Positions 55,699 to 64,000 of a stretch of DNA of 64,000 nucleotides are shown in pieces. The notes under the pieces are model-generated. The model was given only the letters and a program-made list of their open reading frames with translations. It was not told the origin of the DNA and did no database searches. Source of the DNA: Rhodocyclus gracilis (GTDB lineage Bacteria > Pseudomonadota > Gammaproteobacteria > Burkholderiales > Rhodocyclaceae); the NCBI RefSeq assembly GCF_009617575.1, contig NZ_WIXJ01000001.1, positions 372,001-436,000 of the forward strand, read 5' to 3'. A program made the position numbers and the translations under genes. The stretch's first letter is position 1. Each line of letters starts with the position of its first letter.

Positions 55699-55898
55699 AG
55701 TCAAAAAAATCGCCAATAATTCAATAGAATAGACGATCACAGCACCGTCTCGGCCGAGCGTCGAAAAACGCCCCGCTCCATCCGGCAGCGTGACGGGCAG
55801 CGCAGTGTAAATCATCGTTCTCACAAAGTCCGCCCACCCCTGCGCCGCCGCTCAGCACGAAAAAAACGCCCCGTTCATCATCCGTGCGACAAAGGGTG

Positions 55899-55926
55899 TT
55901 GCATTCGCATCGGTAATCGCTATAAT
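55899..55926 (+). promoter_or_regulatory. Promoter of tRNA-Val
   Basis: -35 TTGCAT (55899-55904), 16-base spacer, consensus -10 TATAAT (55921-55926). The tRNA begins 42 bases after the -10. Confidence 0.7.
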
Positions 55927-55967
55927 GCGCGCTTCCTTCGCAACGCCAAGCAGTTCCGGCGAACGAT

Positions 55968-56044
55968 AGGCGCGTAGCTCAGCTGGTTAGAGCACCACCT
56001 TGACATGGTGGGGGTCGTTGGTTCGAGTCCAATCGCGCCTACCA
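55968..56044 (+). tRNA. tRNA-Val (anticodon GAC)
   Basis: A 77-base type I tRNA with acceptor AGGCGCG/CGCGCCT, D-loop AGCTGGTTAG, anticodon loop TT-GAC-AT, T-loop GGTTCGAGTCC and encoded ACCA end. It reads GUC and GUU codons. Confidence 0.97.
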
Positions 56045-56078
56045 ATTCCCTCTCGGGAATTGAGAGAAAAACAAATTC

Positions 56079-56105
56079 AGCCACCTTCGGGTGGCTTTTT
56101 TGTTT
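56079..56105 (+). terminator. Terminator after tRNA-Val
   Basis: AGCCACC-TTCG-GGTGGCT (56079-56096) is followed by T5. A smaller hairpin, AATTCCC/GGGAATT (56044-56061), directly after the CCA may mark the 3' processing site. Confidence 0.85.
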
Positions 56106-56294
56106 TCTGCGCCCGAGTGCTAGCATGCCGCCTGACTCGGCACCGCCGATCCCACGAGGCCAGCATGTTTGAGCTCATTCGCCGCAGTACGCGCAGCAAC
56201 GCAACCTTTGTCGGGAAGCGGCTGACGCCACGACCTGACGCTTCCTCGCACCGATCCGGACGACTCGCGCCTTCCAGCGCGACGACATCGCTGC

Positions 56295-57341
56295 ATGCAT
56301 AAGCCCACAGCACGGGACTGCGCCGCAACCGCACCACAGAGAGCGCGGCGACTGCTCGCCGCCGACGTCGGTGGGACGAAAACCCTCATGCTGCTGGCCG
56401 AAGCCAGCGCAGACAGCGATGCCGACGGGCGGCAGCCAGCACATGCGCCTCGCCCCACATCGCCACGCATCATCGTCGAGCGCCGCTACCAGAACGCCGA
56501 CTGGCCCGATTTTTCAACGCTACTCGCCGATTTCCTGGGAGCCGCCGGCGAACCTGTCGCCGCCGCCTGTTTCGCCGTCGCCGGGCCGGTGACGGGCACC
56601 ACGGCCCGCCTCACCTACCTCCCCTGGCAACTCGACGCCGCCGCGCTGGCGAAGCGCTTTGCCATCGGCGACGTGCTCTTGGTCAACGACTTCCTCGCTG
56701 CCGCACGCGGTATTGATGCCCTCCCGGCCACCGCCCTGCGTACGCTGCACGCCGGCAAGCCGCAGCCGGGAGCGGCGCGCGTCGTCGTCGGCGCCGGCAC
56801 CGGCCTTGGCGTCGCCGGTCTGCTCGAACGCGGGGAGGAGACCCGCGTCGTGTCCAGTGAAGGCGGCCATCAGGGGTTTGCTCCGTATTCGCTCGAACAC
56901 GCCGCACTCTGGCAGGACCTGTTCGCGCAGAACGGCCGCGTCACCGCCGAAGACGTCGTCTCCGGCCCCGGACTGACGCGCGTCATGGCCTTTCTCGATG
57001 GCGGTGAATGGCCGCCCGCACAGATCAGCGCGGCAGCGCGCGGCGAAGAGCGCCCCCCCGCCATCGACGCCGCAAAAGCCAGGACGGCGCTGGCGCTATG
57101 GTTCTCCGCCTTCGGCGCCTTTGCCGGCGATCAGGCGCTGACCTGGCTGGCGCGTGGCGGCGTCTATCTCGCCGGGGGAATCGCCGCCAAGCTCATGGAC
57201 GAGACGCAGCAAGCGCGTTTCCTCGCCGCCTTCCTCGACAAACGTGAGCATCGGTCGCTGGCCGCCGAGATGCCAGTGCATCTCGTCACCGATGAGCGCC
57301 TGGGCGCTCTGGGAGCGCTGGCGCTCGCCGCACACCGTTAG
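56295..57341 (+). CDS. glk: Glucokinase
   Basis: A 348-residue ROK-independent (E. coli Glk-type) hexokinase family enzyme that phosphorylates glucose with ATP. The phosphate-1 motif is LLAADVGGTKTLML, VNDFLAAARG contains the catalytic aspartate, GAGTGLGVAGLL is the conserved loop, and EGGHQGFAP follows. Insertions rich in Ala/Asp lie near the N-terminus. It has no partner upstream. Its stop overlaps that of the convergent glgB by three bases (57339-57341 against 57338-57340). Glucose released from glycogen would be its natural substrate. Confidence 0.95.
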   Translation: MHKPTARDCAATAPQRARRLLAADVGGTKTLMLLAEASADSDADGRQPAHAPRPTSPRIIVERRYQNADWPDFSTLLADFLGAAGEPVAAACFAVAGPVTGTTARLTYLPWQLDAAALAKRFAIGDVLLVNDFLAAARGIDALPATALRTLHAGKPQPGAARVVVGAGTGLGVAGLLERGEETRVVSSEGGHQGFAPYSLEHAALWQDLFAQNGRVTAEDVVSGPGLTRVMAFLDGGEWPPAQISAAARGEERPPAIDAAKARTALALWFSAFGAFAGDQALTWLARGGVYLAGGIAAKLMDETQQARFLAAFLDKREHRSLAAEMPVHLVTDERLGALGALALAAHR

Positions 57342-59239
57342 TCGCAGAGCGCCAGCACCAGGCACGCCAGGGGCGGCAGCGTCAGTGACAGCGACGCCGG
57401 CAAATGCATCCAGTCGCCCGGCACGGCGCTAACGCGCCCGCCGTTGCCGACGTTGCTGCCACCGTAAAACGCGGAATCCGTGTTGATGAGTTCGGCGTAG
57501 TCGCCTAGCTGCGGCACACCAATGCGGTAATGCTCCCGCACCTGCGGCGTGAAATTACAGACGACGACGACAAAGCGTCCGTCGCGCGCACGGCGCAGCC
57601 ACGAAAGCACGGAATGATCGGCGTCGTGACAGTCGATCCAGGCAAAACCGGCGGCATCGAAATCGAGCTCGTGCATGGCGGGGCGCTCGCGATACACGCT
57701 GTTGAGATCGCGTAACACGCGCAGGACGCCAACGTGGCGGGCTTCGCCCAACAGCGCCCAGTCGAGTTCGCGCTGCTCGCTCCATTCACGCCACTGACCG
57801 AATTCGCTGCCCATGAACAGCAGTTTCTTGCCCGGCGTCGTCATCTGCCAGGCGAGCAGCAGGCGCAGATTGGCAAAACGCTGCCAGTTATCGCCGGGCA
57901 TCTTGCCGATCAGCGAACCCTTGCCGTGCACCACTTCGTCGTGCGACAGCGGCAGGACGAAGTTCTCGCTGTAGGCGTACATCTGGCCGAAGGTCATCTC
58001 GTTGTGGTGCCAGCGACGGTAGAGCGGATCGCGGTGGAAGTAGCGCAGGCTGTCGTTCATCCAGCCCATGCTCCATTTCATCGAAAAGCCCAGGCCGCCG
58101 AGATTCACGGGCCGCGACACCATCGGCCAGGCGGTTGACTCTTCGGCGAAGGTCAGCGCGCCGGCAAACTCGCCGTGTACGAGCGTATTCAGCTGACGCA
58201 GGAAATCGATGGCGTCGAGATTTTCCCGCCCGCCAAAGCGGTTGGGCAGCCACTCACCCGGTTTGCGTGAGTAGTCGAGGTAGAGCATCGAGGCAACGGC
58301 ATCGACACGCAGACCGTCGAAGTGGTACTCCGCGAGCCAGCAATGCGCCGACGACAGCAGGAAGCTCTTCACCTCATGGCGGCCGTAATTGAAGATGCAC
58401 GTTCCCCAGTCGAGCTGCAAGCCGAGACGCGGATCTTCGTGCTCGTAAAGCGCGCTGCCGTCAAAACGCGCCAGCGCCCACTCGTCCGCCGGGAAATGAC
58501 CCGGAACCCAGTCGAGCAGCACGCCAAGGCCCGCCTGGTGGCAGGCATCGACAAAGAACTTCAGGTCGTCCGGCGTTCCGTAGCGGGCACTCGGCGCGAA
58601 ATACGCCGTCGTCTGATACCCCCAGGATTCATCGAGCGGGTGCTCGCTGACCGGGAGCAACTCAAGGTGCGTGAAGCCCTGCTCCAGCGCGTAGGGAATC
58701 AGACGTGCGGCCAGCTCACGCCAGGAATAGAGGCGGCCATCGGGATGCCGCATCCACGAACCGGCGTGCACTTCGTAGATCGACATCGGCGCGTGCAGCC
58801 AATCCGTCTGGGCGCGCCGACGCAGCCACGCGGCATCGTTCCAGCGATAGCAGTCGGGCGCGGCGACACGCGACGCGTTGGCCGGGCGCAACTCGCATTC
58901 GCGCGCGTAGGGATCGGATTTCACACGCCGGTAACCATCGGCGGCGACGATCTCGAAGCGGTAAAGGTCGCCGACAGCGGCATGCCCGACGTAGCCGGCC
59001 CAGATGCCGGAATCGCCGAGGCTGACGAGCGGATCGCTGGCGCCATTCCAGCCGTTGAAACTGCCGATGACCGAAACGCTGCGGGCATTGGGCGCCCAGA
59101 CGCGAAACACGACTCCGCCGGCCGTCTGCGCATGCGCGCCGAGCAGGCGATAGGTCTGCGAGTTACGTCCCTCGTTGAAGAGGTAGGTATCTTGGGGGGA
59201 ACCGGCAATTTCCGGCGGACGAACGTTTTTGGGCGACAT
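57338..59239 (-). CDS. glgB: 1,4-alpha-glucan branching enzyme
   Basis: A 633-residue GH13 enzyme that makes alpha-1,6 branches in glycogen. An N-terminal CBM48 domain ([20 protein letters not shown]) is followed by the catalytic barrel with [18 protein letters not shown] (nucleophile aspartate) and [10 protein letters not shown] (acid/base glutamate), then a C-terminal beta domain. The ATG at 59239 ([11 protein letters not shown]) is the best start. It is divergent from glgC, with 61 bases between the starts. Confidence 0.97.
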   Translation of the reverse strand: MSPKNVRPPEIAGSPQDTYLFNEGRNSQTYRLLGAHAQTAGGVVFRVWAPNARSVSVIGSFNGWNGASDPLVSLGDSGIWAGYVGHAAVGDLYRFEIVAADGYRRVKSDPYARECELRPANASRVAAPDCYRWNDAAWLRRRAQTDWLHAPMSIYEVHAGSWMRHPDGRLYSWRELAARLIPYALEQGFTHLELLPVSEHPLDESWGYQTTAYFAPSARYGTPDDLKFFVDACHQAGLGVLLDWVPGHFPADEWALARFDGSALYEHEDPRLGLQLDWGTCIFNYGRHEVKSFLLSSAHCWLAEYHFDGLRVDAVASMLYLDYSRKPGEWLPNRFGGRENLDAIDFLRQLNTLVHGEFAGALTFAEESTAWPMVSRPVNLGGLGFSMKWSMGWMNDSLRYFHRDPLYRRWHHNEMTFGQMYAYSENFVLPLSHDEVVHGKGSLIGKMPGDNWQRFANLRLLLAWQMTTPGKKLLFMGSEFGQWREWSEQRELDWALLGEARHVGVLRVLRDLNSVYRERPAMHELDFDAAGFAWIDCHDADHSVLSWLRRARDGRFVVVVCNFTPQVREHYRIGVPQLGDYAELINTDSAFYGGSNVGNGGRVSAVPGDWMHLPASLSLTLPPLACLVLALCD

Positions 59240-59300
59240 GGCGCAGTATGATAGCGATAAACCGCCCGACACATACGGCAAAGCAAGGAGATCCAAACTG

Positions 59301-60604
<1,304 letters not shown>

Positions 60605-60608
<4 letters not shown>

Positions 60609-62251
60609 CGCAACTCGCCTTCCTTTGGCACATGCACCAGCCGGACTACCGCCGGCCAGGGACAGGCGAATTCACCGAACCCTGGGTGCTGCTGCATGGC
60701 ATCAAGGACTACACCGACATGGCGGGGCATCTCGAACGGCACCCGCAGATGCACTGCACCGTGAACTTCGTGCCAGTGCTGCTCGACCAACTGGAAGACT
60801 ACAGCGAGCAATTCGCCAGCGGACACTGGCGCGACCGGCTGCTCGCCATCGCCACCTGCGCCGATCCGGAAAGCCTGAGCGCCGAGCAGCGCCGCTGGAT
60901 CAGGGGTATCGCCTTCCGCTGCCATGCGCCGACCATGCTCGAGCCCTTCGCGCCCTATCGGCGACTGCGCGACCTGCACCAACGCGTCGCCGAACTGGGC
61001 GAAGGCTGCGAACGCTACCTCGCCGGCATTTACTACACCGACCTCGCCATCTGGTACCTGCTCGCGTGGACAGGCGAAACCGTCCGCCGCGAGCAACCCG
61101 TCATTGCCGAACTGATGGCGCGCGGCAGCCACTTCAGCCTCGCCGAACGCCAGCAACTCATCGACGTACTCGGCGCTACCCTCACCGCGCTCATCGGCCG
61201 CTGGCGGGCGCTGGCTGCCCGTGGGCAAATCGAACTCTCGTGCTCACCGCAAGCGCATCCGCTATCGCCCCTGCTGATCGATTTCGCCAGCGCGCGTGAA
61301 GCGTGGGCGGAATGCGTCCTGCCCGCCGCACCGGCCTATCCCGGCGGCACCAGCCGGGTCGCCGCCCAGCTCGACGAAGGCATCGCCAGCCACCAGCGCC
61401 GTTTTGGCGCCCCTCCCGCCGGCCTCTGGCCCGCCGAAGGCGCCCTCTCGGCGGCTTTTCTCGAACAGATCGCCGAACACTCGCTGACGTGGACCGCCAG
61501 CAGCGCCGCGCTCCTGCACAACTCGCTCGGCGAAGAGGGCGATATCTACCGCCCCTGGCGCGTTGGCAACAGCCCGCTGTCGCTCTTCTTCCGCGACGAA
61601 CACCTCTCCGACCTGATCGGCTTTGAATACGCCCGCTGGCATGGGCGCGACGCTGCCCTGCATTTCGTCGGCGAAGTCGAACGCATCGCCGGTGAGCACC
61701 CCGACGGCGTCGTCAGCGTCATCCTCGACGGCGAAAACGCCTGGGAAACCTACCCCTACAACGGCTGGCACTTTTTTGAAGCCCTCTACAGCGCTCTCGC
61801 CGCCCACCCACAGATCGCTACCGTGACCCTGAGCACCGCCAGCGCCGCGCAGGCCGAGCGCCATGGCGCCATCGCCACGCTCGTCGCCGGCAGCTGGGTC
61901 TATGGCAGCTTCTCGACCTGGATCGGCGACCCGGCGAAAAACCGCGCCTGGGAGCTTCTCTGCGACGCCAAGCACAGCGCCGACCTCGTTCTTGGCAGCG
62001 GCCGCCTGAGTGAGGCCGAAGCTGCCGCCGTCTGCGCCCGCCTGACCGTCTGCGAAAGCTCCGACTGGTTCTGGTGGTTCGGCGACTACAACCCGGCCGA
62101 AGCCGTCGCCAGCTTCGACATCCTCTTCCGCGACAACCTGCGCGACCTCTACCGCCTGCTCAAACTGCCCGCCCCGGCGGCCCTCGACCAGGCCGTCAGC
62201 CACGGGCACGGCGCACCCGAAACCGGCGGCGCCATGCGCCGCGCCAGCTGA
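60605..62251 (+). CDS. GH57 family glycoside hydrolase
   Basis: A 548-residue alpha-amylase/alpha-mannosidase-like GH57 enzyme. The N-terminal [20 protein letters not shown] is typical. The nucleophile glutamate is likely the one in [10 protein letters not shown], and the acid/base aspartate that in [16 protein letters not shown]. It should act on alpha-1,4-glucans, but whether it degrades or remodels glycogen is unknown. Its ATG overlaps the glgC stop and the next GH57 starts 12 bases after it, so the three form one operon. Confidence 0.9.
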
Positions 62252-62263
62252 GACCCCGACGCC

Positions 62264-64000
62264 ATGACCCAGCCCGTTACCCTGCTGTTCGGCGTCCATG
62301 CCCACCAGCCTGTCGGCAATTTCCCGGAAGTGATCGCCGACGCGCACGAACGCTGCTACCGCCCCTTTCTGCATACGCTCTACGCCTACCCGGACTTCCG
62401 CTTTTCGGTGCATTTCTCGGGCTGGCTGCTCGACTGGCTGCGCCAACGCTATCCGGAAGACATGGAACTGCTCGCCGAGATGGTGCGACGTGGCCAGGTC
62501 GAACTCTTCGGCTCCGGTGACACCGAGCCAGTCCTGGCCTCGATCCCCGCCCGCGATCGCATCGGCCAGATCGAACGCCTGTCGAGCAAGCTGGCCGAGT
62601 GGACCGGGCAACGACCAAGCGGCGCCTGGCTCACGGAACGCGTATGGGAATCGTCGGTGGTGCCCTCGCTCGCGGCGGCCGGCATCGACTACGTTGCCGT
62701 CGACGACACCCACTTTCTCTACGCCGGCCAGCCCGCCGACGCCCTCGATGGCTATTTCAGCACCGAGGAAGGCGGCGTTCGCCTTGATCTCTTTGCCATC
62801 TCCGAAGCGCTACGCTACCGTCTGCCCTTCTCGCCGGCACCGGAAGCGGTCGACTACCTCGCCAGTCTGGCCGCCGCCGGACGCAGCGCCGCCGTCTACT
62901 TCGACGACATCGAGAAATTCGGCGTCTGGCCGGAAACCCACGACTGGGTCTACGGACGCGGCTGGCTGAAAGCCTTCATCGAAGGCGTTCTCGCCCACCC
63001 CGACGTAACCACCGGCACCTATGCGGACTTTCACCGCCAGCACGCCGGTCGCGGCGTCATCTACCTGCCGACCGCCTCCTACAGCGAGATGAACGAGTGG
63101 ACGCTGCCGGCCGCCGCCGCCGCCGACTACTCAGCGCTGCTGGCACAGGAAGAGAACGCCGGCCGCATGGCGCGCAACCGCCCTTTCCTGCGCGGCGGCA
63201 TCTGGCGCAACTTCTTCAGCCGCTACACCGAATCGAACTGGACGCACAAGCGCATGCTCGGCCTCTCCGCGCGTCTGCACGAACTGCAAACGCGTCTGCG
63301 CGCCGACACGGACGACCACCCGACCAGCGCCAGTGAATTCAACAAACCCGATGCGCTCAGCGAATCCAATCGACTCGCCGCCATCACCGAGCTGACCGAA
63401 CTCACCGACACCCTCTACCGCGCACAGGCCAACGACGCCTACTGGCACGGCCTTTTTGGCGGGCTGTACCTGCCGCACCTGCGCCGCGCCCTGTGGAACA
63501 ACCTGATCGCCCTTGAAGCCGCACTCGATCGCCTCGCGCCGCGCCCCGCGCTTGGCGACAGCGATGTCGACCTCGACGGACGACGTGAATGGCTCGCGCA
63601 CAACGCCATCTGGCAACTCGCCGTGCGTGACGATGGTCTGGCGGCGCTGCACGAACTGTCGAACTACCCGCTGACGCATAACTTCGCCGACACCTTGCGC
63701 CGCTACGCCGAGCACTACCACAGCCGCATCGGCGACAGCGCCCCGCCCCCCGCCCCCGGCGACGGCATCGCCTCGGCGCACGACATCGTCCGCTGCAAGC
63801 AACCGATCAGCAGCGCCGACATCCTCCCTGATGCCGCACCACGCGCACTCTGCCTGGATCGACTCGACGGCGAACTCCTCGCCGACTACGCGCCGACAGC
63901 CGGTAACACGCAGACGCCGCACGCACCGATCGCCCTCCGCTTTGCACGAGCGGGGATCGTCAAGAGCTACCGTCTGATCGGCTCCGCGCTGGAGATCGTC
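62264..64000 (+). CDS. GH57 4-alpha-glucanotransferase, 3' end beyond window
   Basis: This open frame runs from ATG 62264 to the window edge (579 codons). The N-terminal FGVHAHQPVGNFPEVI, GSGDTEPVLASIPARDRIGQ, the nucleophile glutamate 125 in WLTERVWESS, and the acid/base aspartate 214 or 215 in AVYFDDIEKFGVWP match the Thermococcus-type 4-alpha-glucanotransferase. The DUF1925/1926-type C-terminal domains have begun by the edge. It should transfer glucan segments between chains, complementing GlgB. No stop is seen because the gene is cut. Confidence 0.9.
   Translation, partial: MTQPVTLLFGVHAHQPVGNFPEVIADAHERCYRPFLHTLYAYPDFRFSVHFSGWLLDWLRQRYPEDMELLAEMVRRGQVELFGSGDTEPVLASIPARDRIGQIERLSSKLAEWTGQRPSGAWLTERVWESSVVPSLAAAGIDYVAVDDTHFLYAGQPADALDGYFSTEEGGVRLDLFAISEALRYRLPFSPAPEAVDYLASLAAAGRSAAVYFDDIEKFGVWPETHDWVYGRGWLKAFIEGVLAHPDVTTGTYADFHRQHAGRGVIYLPTASYSEMNEWTLPAAAAADYSALLAQEENAGRMARNRPFLRGGIWRNFFSRYTESNWTHKRMLGLSARLHELQTRLRADTDDHPTSASEFNKPDALSESNRLAAITELTELTDTLYRAQANDAYWHGLFGGLYLPHLRRALWNNLIALEAALDRLAPRPALGDSDVDLDGRREWLAHNAIWQLAVRDDGLAALHELSNYPLTHNFADTLRRYAEHYHSRIGDSAPPPAPGDGIASAHDIVRCKQPISSADILPDAAPRALCLDRLDGELLADYAPTAGNTQTPHAPIALRFARAGIVKSYRLIGSALEIV

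Overview
The window is high-GC, gene-dense bacterial chromosome with no insertion sequence, prophage, rRNA or CRISPR array. Gene content points to a betaproteobacterium, most likely Rhodocyclales (Azonexus/Dechloromonas/Propionivibrio/Accumulibacter-like). The clues are the trxA-rho-rpmE order, a lysine/alanine-rich phasin, DUF2788 next to argG, DUF3579, an orn/M48/phhB/rsgA block, and lysC next to tRNA-Ser. This placement is inference from families and gene order, not from a marker gene.

Layout. 1-5.3 kb: start of an AddB-like nuclease, fdxA, trxA, rho, rpmE and an ArnT-like glycosyltransferase. 5.4-11.4 kb: orn, a coupled M48 peptidase-phhB-rsgA operon, phasin, a membrane-anchored lipase-like hydrolase and a glutathione transferase. 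11.4-16.1 kb: a Crp/Fnr regulator, then a cobalamin riboswitch controlling an anaerobic (class III) ribonucleotide reductase operon in which the glycyl-radical domain is a separate 71-residue protein. 16.1-24.4 kb: a CobD/AmpE-like protein, NUDIX hydrolase, GATase, YajQ, PpnP and an argD-argF-argG operon. 24.5-27.9 kb: an orphan ParA, small conserved proteins, YhcC and a SYLF lipoprotein-like protein.

27.9-33.8 kb is a signalling island. A PAS-PAS-PAS-GGDEF-EAL-CZB protein is divergent from a three-gene, ATGA-coupled operon: an unknown 151-residue protein, a double-domain KaiC-like ATPase and a coiled-coil diguanylate cyclase. 33.9-40.5 kb: arfB, a DUF2914 protein, tRNA-Ser(GCU), lysC, a small HTH regulator, a radical SAM protein, queD, an MFS exporter and tRNA-Ser(UGA).

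40.6-51.5 kb carries a complete lipid A L-Ara4N pathway: arnD, then separate UDP-GlcA decarboxylase and formyltransferase genes, arnC, arnB, one small flippase subunit and arnT. It is interrupted by an aldehyde/alcohol dehydrogenase pair that has a sigma54-like promoter. 51.8-64 kb: alaA-hom, zapE, tRNA-Val(GAC), then a storage-glucan cluster: glk, glgB, glgC, a GH57 hydrolase and a GH57 4-alpha-glucanotransferase cut by the window edge.

Together the genes describe a facultatively anaerobic bacterium that stores polyhydroxyalkanoate and glycogen, modifies its lipid A, and ties anaerobic deoxyribonucleotide synthesis to cobalamin status.
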